Below are positions 44,301 to 51,853 of a stretch of DNA of 64,000 nucleotides, one piece after another (position 1 is the stretch's first letter; the number at the start of each line of letters is the position of its first letter). The notes under the pieces are model-generated. The model made no database searches, had not been told where the DNA came from, and worked only from the letters and a program-made list of their open reading frames with translations. The DNA comes from M3007 sp040397785 (GTDB lineage Bacteria > Bacteroidota > Bacteroidia > Chitinophagales > Saprospiraceae), in the NCBI GenBank assembly GCA_040397785.1, contig JBBAVI010000020.1, positions 1 to 64,000 on the forward strand. The letters run 5' to 3'. The translations under genes and the position numbers were made by a program.

Positions 44301-45977
44301 CGAATTTTGACAAACTAAGGTATCTTTTGGGGCCGTGATCTGTACCGGCGTGGCCGAAAGAATGGCAAACGTATCGGCTAAAGTCCGGGTGCCGCACACG
44401 TTGGTGGCCGATGCGCCGATGATATAAGGCGTGTTCGCAACCTTCAACATAACCGGAAAACTGGTTTGCGGCACGCCATTGATCGTGTATTGCACATTGG
44501 GGTCCTTGGGCAGCGGGGTATAATTGACAAAATCACATTCATCGGGCTGGGGCGTCAGTTGCAGGTTGTATAATTGCTCCACTTTGATGCTTACCTGGTC
44601 CGTGCGCAAACAAATGCCGCCGCCGCGGGTGTATTTCAGGACATATAAACCCGGTGTAGTAGGGGTAAAAATGGTATTTCCGGCGGCCTGGCTGATAAAT
44701 TGGCCGCTCCAAGTGCCGCCTGTTGGTGCAGCGCTCAAAACGATGGGCGCACTGCCTGTACATACCGTGAGCAGCGAATCGGGGGCGGTAATGGCTACAT
44801 CTTGCGCGGTGAACAGGTTGAAGGTATCGCGTTGGGTTTGGGCGCCGCATTCGTTGGTGAGGGTGGCCTCGATGGCGTACGGATTGGCTGAAATGGGCAA
44901 GGAAACCGGAAAAGTGCTGGTTTCTACCCCGTTGATCTTGTATTTTGCTCCGGGCACCAGCGGACTCGGGGTGTACATTAAGACCTGACAATCATCGGGT
45001 TGGTGTGCTAAATTGAGCAAAGGCGCCTGCACGGCCTTGATTTCGATGGTTTTTTCGCTGGGGGAATTGCACAGGTTGTTCACCCGCACCTTGATTGTGT
45101 ACGTTCCCGGCTCCAGAAAACGAATGCTCGGTTGCGGGCCTGTGGGCGCGGGTGTAGGTAGCGGAGTGGAAGGCGGCCACCATTCCCAGCCCGTCGCAGG
45201 CGTAACGGTCCAGGTATAAAAAACGCCATTTTGGGAGGCTCCGGCATTTAACTTGACAATTCCGCCGCCGCCGAGGCAAATTACGCCTGAATTGCCGTTT
45301 AAAGCGCCCGAATCTACTTTAACGTCGGCGACCGCAGCATCAAATACCGAAACGATTTTAGTTGTCGTATCTGAGCCGCAACTGTTTGTAATAGAATGGG
45401 TTACGATGTAGGTTCCCTGCATGTTGTAGGTATGCGTGGTTTGGATCGAGTTTTCCAAGTTGGTGCCATCGCCAAAACTCCAATTGGAATTCCAGAAGCC
45501 CGCCGGACAAGAACTATCGGCCAGCGCAACACTTTCGCCTGTACAAAGCACGGCATCAGCTAAAACAATGCCTGCGATAGGCGGGTTCAAAATGGTTAAA
45601 ATGAAAATACTGTTGGTTTGCTGAATCGTATTGGGGGTATGGTTGGTCAGCAACGTGATGTAAAATTCCTTTTTTTCCTGACAGGTATTGTAAAAATTGG
45701 TCAGGTCGAAGGTGTGGAATTGCGGCGGTTGTGCTTGTCCACCGTTGGTTGGAATGATCGTACTGGGAGTACTATCGCCCCATTTGATCTCGTAACTGGT
45801 TATTTTACTGAGGTTTGCATACGATTGATCGAGTACGATGTTGACGCACACATTGTACGTGGGGCCGGTAGCGCACACGGTTTGCATGCCATCGCAAGGC
45901 GCAATGGTGGGGTTGTTGTTTTGGGCTTGGAGGAGGCTACCGAGGCAGCATAGGGCGATTAAAACGGCATATTTCAT
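41391..45977 (-). CDS. PKD-repeat giant surface protein with gliding-type (T9SS type B) C-terminal domain
   Basis: The start at 45977 gives MKYAVLIALCCLGSLLQAQ as signal peptide (1,528 residues). At least ten PKD-type repeats are recognisable by WDFGDG/WTFGDG/WNFGDG motifs followed by PTHTY or NPQHTF, alternating with GTW-type Ig-like units in the first half (GGTWSGQ, GGTWQGQ). The C-terminus IFIPNAFTPGLENGDAALFQ ... GWDGRYKG ... VYTWEVKR is the CHU_C/gliding-motility-associated type B sorting domain. Such proteins leave through T9SS and depend on a PorP/SprF-like partner, which is encoded 73 bp upstream of the start here. Confidence 0.92.
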   Translation of the reverse strand: MKYAVLIALCCLGSLLQAQNNNPTIAPCDGMQTVCATGPTYNVCVNIVLDQSYANLSKITSYEIKWGDSTPSTIIPTNGGQAQPPQFHTFDLTNFYNTCQEKKEFYITLLTNHTPNTIQQTNSIFILTILNPPIAGIVLADAVLCTGESVALADSSCPAGFWNSNWSFGDGTNLENSIQTTHTYNMQGTYIVTHSITNSCGSDTTTKIVSVFDAAVADVKVDSGALNGNSGVICLGGGGIVKLNAGASQNGVFYTWTVTPATGWEWWPPSTPLPTPAPTGPQPSIRFLEPGTYTIKVRVNNLCNSPSEKTIEIKAVQAPLLNLAHQPDDCQVLMYTPSPLVPGAKYKINGVETSTFPVSLPISANPYAIEATLTNECGAQTQRDTFNLFTAQDVAITAPDSLLTVCTGSAPIVLSAAPTGGTWSGQFISQAAGNTIFTPTTPGLYVLKYTRGGGICLRTDQVSIKVEQLYNLQLTPQPDECDFVNYTPLPKDPNVQYTINGVPQTSFPVMLKVANTPYIIGASATNVCGTRTLADTFAILSATPVQITAPKDTLVCQNSGVLTLAAEPAGGTWQGQNVAGSVFNPAAGGIFPVIYIRGTGNCERRDTTQIQVVSVNIEAGNDVSKCVSDQAFILNSPTPAASGVWIGTGVNSAGNFDPAMAGVGNFVLNYQITDTVLGCSFRDSLVVAVHPLPQSDFEPPLNTCIGSEIQFKNLSQSAFASEWDFGDGKMSSLQAPTHTYSDTGTFTVKLRVTTEFGCIDEKTRTVFVTRPPNAFFTPSANEGCAPLSVSFQNESNGYQAQYAWKIGNLPIDTAFTPAPLLLPGGSKDTFYIVTLTAKNLCAEKTWTDSIRVRPLPIVVFGTATDTICTGGKIVFANTSAGLPTAFFWDFGNGQTSTDSIPQPMEYSTDTLFKTYTIRLIATNVCGADTLEHDITVRPVEVRAFFNVPNLSGCQPYTAQFTSFATPGALISWDFGDGNTSGTKNPQHTFQMPGTFLVVQKAADGCGFDSTSALITVYPAPKVSFDFKAQFCLNDTLQFNNTSPDVLSGIVWDFGDGDSSFLYSPSHVYDSIGTKMVVLTGVSAAHGCKTTISSPVTILPLPDVRFSFDTPDGCVPLTVKFQNQSNAPSYFAWNFGDGNTLSGPAPTHTYLQSGQFEVKLTGIDQLGCRNDTILRYITVHPKPVPDFDLQKESLCGLPTVVQFDNNSTDAIEYQWTFGDSSGATPLNNPQHSYTAAGDYTVRLTALNAFGCRDTIEKMLSAYAQPVADFAWDPEKGCAPLTVNFENLSNNNTDATWIFSDGGQSVSVPATTHTFYNAGKFGATLIVSHRQVCFDTLTLPNIIEVYPRPSANFSFLEIPTDPPSGQFAFTDLSTDAVRWLWTFGDGDSSEVQNPTHRYYSNGIKWVKLTVFGKNGCPNDTLLPIYPEAMHHIFIPNAFTPGLENGDAALFQPKGVGLREFNVAVYSSYGQLLWSSDSDALQNGQPGKGWDGRYKGVLMPQDVYTWEVKRAIFEDGTSWGGKRVGSVTLIR

Positions 45978-46050
45978 AGTGAACAATTTTTGGGAAAATT
46001 GACAGGAAGACTTAGATGAATACAAATGTTAATCGTTGATGACCAACGGA

Positions 46051-47214
46051 TTAATAAGCAAAATGCGGGCAGTCGAGTACCCTGCTGCGGTTCGATTTTT
46101 TGCCACGACCACCGCCTCTGCCCGCGCCTTTACCTGCGCCATTGCCCAATCCGCGATCGCAAAAAGACTTAAAGCCCCGGAAAGCATAGCGCAAATTGAG
46201 TTCGTACACATTGTTGCTTCGGATACCCAGGCCACTGGCATTCACGTCCACACTAAGGCCCAGGTAAAACACATCCTTTTGTCCCCCTTGCGGCTGACTG
46301 GAAAAACCGGCCGAAAAAGTGAGGGAATTGGTGTGTTTGGCCCCAGCAAACGGCGCCCGAGAATTGTACAATCCACCCAGGGTAAACTGGTTGAGAAAAA
46401 TGACGTACAAGCCCCCGGAAAACAGGGTAAGACTTTTGCTAAAATTCAGTGGATCAGCGCCTTGCGATTCGAAGCGCATATTGGGAGAGAGGGTAATTTT
46501 ACGTCCAACGCCCTGCAAAAACTGAAGCGGAATGATGGTACCGGCGTGAAACGTGATGCGCGCGGGCACTTCTACGCCGGTTTGCAGGAAGGATTCATCG
46601 GGACCCTGGCCGAACAAACTGGCAGCGTGGTTGATCGCCAGGCCTACATGTGAGCGCAAGTTGTACATCTTGCTACCCCGGCTTTTGATTTTACTGTCCC
46701 AGCGACGGACCAAACCGAATGAAAAATCGTGAAAAGTCACCTTTTCGGCACCTGCCGCGACCGCCGAGCCGTAAATATTGCCAAAAACGGGGTCCAATTG
46801 ATCAGAAAAGGTAAGACTGCTCCAATCTAGTCGGCGCTGGTTGTAGGTATATTTCAAGCCAACATGCCAGTTGCCGCGGGTGGTAGGCACCACATAACTG
46901 TACAAAAAGCCCGCTGAAGACGACACCAAAGGCGCCAAACCTTCCTGCGCGTGCGTGAGCGTGAAGCCAAAGCCCGAACGCCAGCAGGGTTCCTGCCATT
47001 CGGCGGTTGCGGCAAAAAAATTGTACCCTTTGTCGGCAGCGAGCCATTGATTGCGGGCGGAAGTAGTGAGTTGCAGCCCAGATTCCAATCCGGTAAAAGC
47101 AGGATTGAGGTAAGTTCGGTTGGCAAAAAATTGCGAGAGTGCAGGGTCCTGTGCATTTGCGGAGAGGCAAAATAACAGGAAAGCTACACACGTTGGGACG
47201 TTGTGTAATTTCAT
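46051..47214 (-). CDS. PorP/SprF family type IX secretion outer-membrane protein
   Basis: The protein has 387 residues. MKLHNVPTCVAFLLFCLSANA is the signal peptide; the mature start QDPALSQFFANRTYLNPAFTG is the PorP/SprF signature. The rest is a beta-barrel with aromatic girdles. The C-terminus is odd: after NLRYAFRGFKSFCDRG it carries a Gly/Lys/Arg-rich tail (GNGAGKGAGRGGGRGKK) not usual in the family. In known gliding systems SprF helps export SprB, and the pairing with a large type B protein downstream fits that model. Confidence 0.9.
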   Translation of the reverse strand: MKLHNVPTCVAFLLFCLSANAQDPALSQFFANRTYLNPAFTGLESGLQLTTSARNQWLAADKGYNFFAATAEWQEPCWRSGFGFTLTHAQEGLAPLVSSSAGFLYSYVVPTTRGNWHVGLKYTYNQRRLDWSSLTFSDQLDPVFGNIYGSAVAAGAEKVTFHDFSFGLVRRWDSKIKSRGSKMYNLRSHVGLAINHAASLFGQGPDESFLQTGVEVPARITFHAGTIIPLQFLQGVGRKITLSPNMRFESQGADPLNFSKSLTLFSGGLYVIFLNQFTLGGLYNSRAPFAGAKHTNSLTFSAGFSSQPQGGQKDVFYLGLSVDVNASGLGIRSNNVYELNLRYAFRGFKSFCDRGLGNGAGKGAGRGGGRGKKSNRSRVLDCPHFAY

Positions 47215-47404
47215 CGGAGGCGGAAAGGATTATGACTTACCAGTCGGTAAATCAGTTGAAAATAGTTAAGTTAAAGTACAAATAAATGAAGCGCAGTGGG
47301 TATTAAAACGGATAAATCTTGCGCAAGTTAATGATTTTGGGTAATTTGGTGGTATTTTTGGTGGTTAATTTTTTATGAACCCAACACAGCAATGGGCGAT
47401 TTTT

Positions 47405-47849
47405 GAACACCGCATATCGAACACCCAATTTCAAAGATCGAAAAATAGTTTCAAAATGGATAAAATAGAAAAATATCGCAACATCATCAAAAGCTTGCTA
47501 GCGGAATACGCCCAAATAAGGCTGGCTTATCTCGACGAAGTAGAAAATCAGCTGGTTTTTGATGAAGCGGGAGATCATTATCAATTGCTGCGCATTGGTT
47601 TTGAAAATCGACGGCGAGTATACTATTGTGTTTTCCACCTTGATCTCATAAACGGAAAAGTTTGGATACAGGTAGATGCTACTGACGTCCCAATTGCGCA
47701 CCGGTTGGAAGCGGCTGGCGTGCCGAAAGAAGATATTGTTTTGGGATTTCACGCGCCCTATAAAAGAACATTGGAGGGCTATGCAGCAGCATAACCCTCC
47801 CCATTTCATAATTCGAAATTCGGTGTTCGGTGTTCGATATTCGGTGTTC
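47405..47849. repeat. 21-bp inverted repeat flanking xisI
   Basis: The left arm (47405-47425) and right arm (47829-47849) are reverse complements with one mismatch; each is composed of the word TTCGGTGTTC/GAACACC. The right side carries extra copies of the word (47820, 47871, 47885 and on) and a direct repeat CTCCCCATTTCATAATTCG (near 47797 and 47856). The arrangement encloses one small gene like a mini-cassette. Confidence 0.65.
47456..47794 (+). CDS. xisI: Orphan XisI-family protein
   Basis: The protein has 112 residues. The start at 47456 (MDKIEKYRNIIKSLLAEYAQ) matches the family start; the 27 codons upstream lie in the repeat and are not part of it. The core YYCVFHLDLINGKVWIQVD and the ending IVLGFHAPYKR are typical of XisI, named from the fdxN element excision controlling factor of Anabaena. 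XisI normally follows xisH; there is no xisH here. Its biochemical activity is not established. The flanking inverted repeat suggests acquisition as a unit. Confidence 0.85.
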   Translation: MDKIEKYRNIIKSLLAEYAQIRLAYLDEVENQLVFDEAGDHYQLLRIGFENRRRVYYCVFHLDLINGKVWIQVDATDVPIAHRLEAAGVPKEDIVLGFHAPYKRTLEGYAAA

Positions 47850-47903
47850 TTTTAACTCCCCATTTCATAATTCGGTGTTCAACATTCGGTGTTCGGTGTT
47901 CTT

Positions 47904-48380
47904 CTACCCCTCCAAATGCGCCCGTAAAAACCAGGCCATTTTCTCGTGCGTTTCCATCAGTCCGGTTATGAAATCACTGGAGCCCGCATCGTGCAATACA
48001 TCCGAAAACGATTTGATGTGTTCCCGTAATACGATGATGATGCTTTCGTGGTCCTCCAAAAGTTCTTTGATAAATCCATGGCTGTCATTTTTTTCACTGC
48101 TTGCTTCGGTGAGATGCGTTAAACCTAAATAGGACTTCAAGGTAGCGGGCGCATAATGACCAATAGAACGAATACGCTCCGCAATACTATCAATGATCTC
48201 GTCTAATTGTCCGAATTGGGTTTCAAAAAACTTGTGTTTATCAAAAAAATCGGCGCCTTCAATATTCCAATGGGCATTTTTGGTTTTGATATAAAGCACC
48301 GTTTCATCGGCTAAAATTTTTGATAATTCGAGGGCAACTGTTTGGCGGTTGGGATCGATTATTCCGATGGATATTTTCAT
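47904..48380 (-). CDS. dps: Dps family ferritin-like DNA-protection protein
   Basis: The protein has 158 residues, the normal Dps length. The ferroxidase signature is seen in KTKNAHWNIEGADFFDKHKF and QLDEIIDSIAERIRSIGHYA, with the His, Asp and Glu ligands in place (H37, D-x-E in the second helix). Dps forms 12-mer cages that oxidise Fe2+ with H2O2 and bind DNA in starvation. It starts 3 bp after the HPF gene, so the two are co-expressed, which suits a stationary-phase unit. Confidence 0.93.
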   Translation of the reverse strand: MKISIGIIDPNRQTVALELSKILADETVLYIKTKNAHWNIEGADFFDKHKFFETQFGQLDEIIDSIAERIRSIGHYAPATLKSYLGLTHLTEASSEKNDSHGFIKELLEDHESIIIVLREHIKSFSDVLHDAGSSDFITGLMETHEKMAWFLRAHLEG

Positions 48381-48383
48381 GAT

Positions 48384-48707
48384 TTAGTTTTTTGAATGGT
48401 TTTCAGTGCGGCCGATGTTGGATTCCAAGGCATGTTTTAGTTTTTCAATAGCGCCAGACACCGCCAGTTCAATGGTGTCTGCCTGGTTTGAAGCAATCAT
48501 GGTTTTCCGACCTTCTAAACTCGCTTCCAATAAACAGGAAATATCATTCCGTCCCGTTTTTATCCCATTTTCATCTTTCACATGTGCATCTACTTTGAAA
48601 ATATGCGCTTGGTATCGTTCCAGTTCTGTTGCGATTAAGGAAGTAAAATACGCATGCAAGCTTTCACTTCCGTGGATGGTCTTATCGGTACTCAATTGGA
48701 TTTTCAT
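48384..48707 (-). CDS. HPF/RaiA-type ribosome hibernation factor
   Basis: The protein has 107 residues, the short form of the family. It has the beta-alpha-beta-beta-beta-alpha pattern of the ribosome-associated domain (MKIQLSTDKTIHGSESLHAY, ELERYQAHIFKVDAHVKDEN, SCLLEASLEGRKTMIASNQA, AVSGAIEKLKHALES). Family members bind the 30S subunit near the decoding site and stop translation in resting cells. It lies directly upstream of dps. Confidence 0.85.
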   Translation of the reverse strand: MKIQLSTDKTIHGSESLHAYFTSLIATELERYQAHIFKVDAHVKDENGIKTGRNDISCLLEASLEGRKTMIASNQADTIELAVSGAIEKLKHALESNIGRTENHSKN

Positions 48708-48836
48708 GGTTTGGTATTTGATTTACTGAAAATAATATACCTATTATTACGATTGATTGGAAGTTGTTTCAACGTCGCAAAGTTGCATCCATGGTAAACC
48801 CGCAATGTTACATAATGCTGGAATTAAGTTGTATAA

Positions 48837-49985
48837 TTACCACATTAAACCTATTGCAGAATTTTTATCTGCCAAATTATTGGTGCCCTTTAAAATATCT
48901 TTTTCAATAATTTGTCTTACCCGCGCAGACTCTTCAAACAAGGGGCTGTGCGCCGAATTTTCGAAAGTATAAAACCCTTTTAACGGCGATTGAAGTTTAT
49001 CCAAATACGCTTTGGCCAATTTGACATTGACCGTTAAGTCATATTTACCGCTAAAAAAATACACCGGAATATCCAGTTTGGGAACCTCAACCGTAAAATC
49101 GGTTTCGAGCAGTTCATGGATCAGGTTTGTTTTGGGTAAAAATGAAAACTTGGAGGTCCAAATATTGATCTTTTCCTGCAAGGTGTACGCTTTACAAGCC
49201 CAAACCGGCACGAAAACACCCCAAAATACCGAATGCATTTGGTGCATAGTTCCAATGCCCAGTTCATGCATCGCTTGATCCCGTATGGCCGATTTGTAAA
49301 AGGAAACAACGTTGGAGTCTGCTTCTAAAACGCGGTATTTCGATAACTTTTGGATATTTTTTTGATTACCGGCTGCTGCATACTTATTCAACATATAGGT
49401 ATACGCCATCTTTTCCGATTCGGTTTGATGGGTAATTTGGCCCATCCCGATGTATGCATTATACAATTCGGGGTTGCGGGAAGCGGCCAGCAAGGCGATT
49501 GGAGTTCCGCCTGAATGGGCCATCAAATAAATTTTATCCTTGCCAAAACGATCGCGTAAGTAGTTGGTCACCTCCACCGCATCCAAGGCGAACTGGTTGA
49601 AAGTCATGCTTTCCGGGCTAACTTCGGCAGCGTACGACAGGCCACCACCCCGTTGTTCCCAATAGCAAACGGTAAAATACTCCTCAAGTCCGGGTTTATA
49701 TTGGTCAAACAGGAAATAATTGGGAAAAGCGGGTCCGCCGTGCAAATAAAGCAAAACGGGGTTATTGCTATTTTTACTCCGAATAAACATCCCTTGTCGC
49801 ACACCACCAATGTTGATGAATGTTTTTTCGGAAATTGATCCGGGGACAGGTTGGCCGGAATCATCTAAAATTGGTTCGATTTTGCCTGGGCTGTATATTA
49901 TTAAAATGCAGGCGATTATTAATATGAATGCTAAAAGTGTTGTCAGAAGTACTACAAACATGCGTTTTATTGATTTGCTTTTCAT
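48837..49985 (-). CDS. Membrane-anchored alpha/beta hydrolase (proline iminopeptidase-like)
   Basis: The protein has 382 residues. An N-terminal membrane anchor (VVLLTTLLAFILIIACILII, about 11-30) precedes the catalytic domain. LLYLHGGPAFPN supplies the oxyanion HGGP, YWEQRGGGLS is a proline-iminopeptidase-type motif, LMAHSGGTP carries the nucleophile Ser, and GKYDLTV and NSAHSPLF give the Asp and His. The catalytic triad is therefore complete. It probably cleaves a small peptide or ester in the periplasm. The gap to the DUF6064-like gene is 4 bp, so the two are co-transcribed. Confidence 0.87.
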   Translation of the reverse strand: MKSKSIKRMFVVLLTTLLAFILIIACILIIYSPGKIEPILDDSGQPVPGSISEKTFINIGGVRQGMFIRSKNSNNPVLLYLHGGPAFPNYFLFDQYKPGLEEYFTVCYWEQRGGGLSYAAEVSPESMTFNQFALDAVEVTNYLRDRFGKDKIYLMAHSGGTPIALLAASRNPELYNAYIGMGQITHQTESEKMAYTYMLNKYAAAGNQKNIQKLSKYRVLEADSNVVSFYKSAIRDQAMHELGIGTMHQMHSVFWGVFVPVWACKAYTLQEKINIWTSKFSFLPKTNLIHELLETDFTVEVPKLDIPVYFFSGKYDLTVNVKLAKAYLDKLQSPLKGFYTFENSAHSPLFEESARVRQIIEKDILKGTNNLADKNSAIGLMW

Positions 49986-49989
49986 TTTT

Positions 49990-50625
49990 TTAAATTGTTT
50001 TATTCCTATACATCGACAATAAAACGGTAACTAAACTTGCTACAATTAAACCCGTATCTTCCCAAATGCCAAATTTAAATGCCGCCATAAAACCAATGAG
50101 TGACCAGGCAACGGGAATAATGAGCAGTGCCATCGGGTACTTTTTACGATTCAGCATAAATAAGCCAAAGGTGAAAATCGTAGTTGGACAAGGCAAACCA
50201 AAGTTTGGAGCAGAAGGATAAACATGCCCAAAGAAATACCCCAAAACAGGATAAATAATCAATGCAAATAGAATCAAACCAATTCCGGCAATTCCATATT
50301 TATCTTTTTTAAATTCAAAGGAAAACATATCTTTAAAAACACCCCATATTAAAAATAAAGCCCCCTGAAATATAAACATACTGCCAAATAAATAAGCAGC
50401 TTTATTAATGGCTGCAAAAAAAACAATATGATAAACAATACCCATCCACAACCATAAAAACGAAAGGATGCTGCTGATGATCTTGCTCGACACAAGATTC
50501 GGTTTGACCGCAAGATAAATTGCAACCGCTCCCATCGCGTAAAAAACAACCTGCATGGGGAACACCGCTGCATTGTATGTTTTAAATACGTCCATAAATT
50601 GCTGCACGGTGAATGGTATAGGCAT
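49990..50625 (-). CDS. DUF6064-like integral membrane protein
   Basis: The protein has 211 residues with about six to seven membrane helices. The N-terminus MPIPFTVQQFMDVFKTYNAA and the internal NFGLPCPTTIFTFGLFML segment resemble DUF6064 proteins, recalled from memory. There is no catalytic motif and the function is unknown. It is translated just ahead of the hydrolase. Confidence 0.75.
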   Translation of the reverse strand: MPIPFTVQQFMDVFKTYNAAVFPMQVVFYAMGAVAIYLAVKPNLVSSKIISSILSFLWLWMGIVYHIVFFAAINKAAYLFGSMFIFQGALFLIWGVFKDMFSFEFKKDKYGIAGIGLILFALIIYPVLGYFFGHVYPSAPNFGLPCPTTIFTFGLFMLNRKKYPMALLIIPVAWSLIGFMAAFKFGIWEDTGLIVASLVTVLLSMYRNKTI

Positions 50626-50716
50626 AAATCACAACTTTGGCAATGGTTTTCTGCCCTAAAGTTCGGCTGCTTATAAGCACCAGATATTACATAATTACCG
50701 AGAAAAGTTGCAGATT

Positions 50717-51649
50717 TCACTGCAAATGCAAAATCATATCCCGCGTCATGCTCCCCAAGTCATACTGCGGTTTCCAGCCCCAGTCTGCCCGTGCAGCCGA
50801 GTCGTCAATCGCGCCGGGCCAGGAATCGGCAATGGCCTGGCGGAAATCGGGCGCGTACGAGATCTGGAATCCCGGAATTTCCTGCTGGATGCTCGCTGCA
50901 ATTTCGGCCGGGGTAAAACTCATGCCCGCCAGGTTGTAACTGGTGCGCACAGTCAGTTTTTCGGCAGGCGCTTCCATCAATTCCAGGGTAGCGCGAATTG
51001 CATCGTCCATATAACACATTGGTAAGCGGGTATTTTCACTCAAAAAGCAGGTATAAGGCTCGTTGCGCACCGCATAGTGGTAAATATCTACCGCATAATC
51101 GGTGGTACCGCCCCCCGGCATGCTTTGATACCCCACAATGCCCGGGTAGCGCAGCGAACGCACATCCAAACCATAGCGGTGATAATAATAATTCGCCCAG
51201 TTTTCACCCGCCACCTTACTGATCCCATACACCGTGGCCGGAATGAGCACTTCGGTTTGGGGTGTTAAGTTACGGTCGGCGGATTCGCCAAATACCGCGA
51301 TAGACGAAGGGAAATATACTTTATCCAGTTTGCGTTGCCGCGCTGTTTCCAGCACATTAAACAAACTGCTCATATTAATATTCCAGGCCCACATGGGGTC
51401 TTTTTCGCCAGTAGCACTCAAAATAGCCGCTAAGTGATAAATCTGCGTAATGTTCCATTTTTGCACCAAGGCATCCAAAGCCGGGCCATCCAGGGCATTC
51501 AGGATTTCTGTCGGACCAGCTTGCTGGCCCAAATCGCGCACATCAGTGGCAATAATGTTGTCATTTCCGTACGTCTGGCGCAAAGCGGAGGTCAATACAG
51601 CGCCGATTTGGCCGCCGGCGCCGATAATCAAGATACGTGGTGTGGTCAT
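50717..51649 (-). CDS. NAD-dependent L-threonine 3-dehydrogenase, short-chain (epimerase-like) type
   Basis: The protein has 310 residues. The start at 51649 (MTTPRILIIGAGGQIGAVLT) places the nucleotide-binding GAGGQIG at the N-terminus; the 33 codons upstream are not conserved-looking. The catalytic Tyr-Lys pair is YGISK, Ser is in YFPSSIAVFG, and RYPGIVGYQSMPGGGTTDYA is the substrate-loop signature of the SDR-type threonine dehydrogenase. It oxidises L-threonine to 2-amino-3-oxobutyrate, which a KBL ligase would cleave to glycine; that ligase gene is not in the window. Confidence 0.87.
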   Translation of the reverse strand: MTTPRILIIGAGGQIGAVLTSALRQTYGNDNIIATDVRDLGQQAGPTEILNALDGPALDALVQKWNITQIYHLAAILSATGEKDPMWAWNINMSSLFNVLETARQRKLDKVYFPSSIAVFGESADRNLTPQTEVLIPATVYGISKVAGENWANYYYHRYGLDVRSLRYPGIVGYQSMPGGGTTDYAVDIYHYAVRNEPYTCFLSENTRLPMCYMDDAIRATLELMEAPAEKLTVRTSYNLAGMSFTPAEIAASIQQEIPGFQISYAPDFRQAIADSWPGAIDDSAARADWGWKPQYDLGSMTRDMILHLQ

Positions 51650-51853
51650 AATAAATGGTAAGGACGATTCTGAAGCGGCGAAAGTAAAACAAGCCCATGA
51701 AAAGTATCGTGCCAATTTTATGCATTTCGCTATTTTATCCTTTGCCATCCGATCTAATTCTTTGTTCTTTTGTTGAACTAATTACCTGTTTGCTTTATTC
51801 GGGCAACCCAAGCAGGCGATCCTGCGCCTTTATCCTTGAAATCTATCCAAGCA

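Noticed and set aside
42609..44318. Plus-strand ORF of 569 codons opposite the PKD gene
   Set aside because: It is antisense to the PKD repeats, Arg/Gly/His-rich, without a recognisable domain; repeated WDFGDG codons in the minus frame explain the absence of stops.
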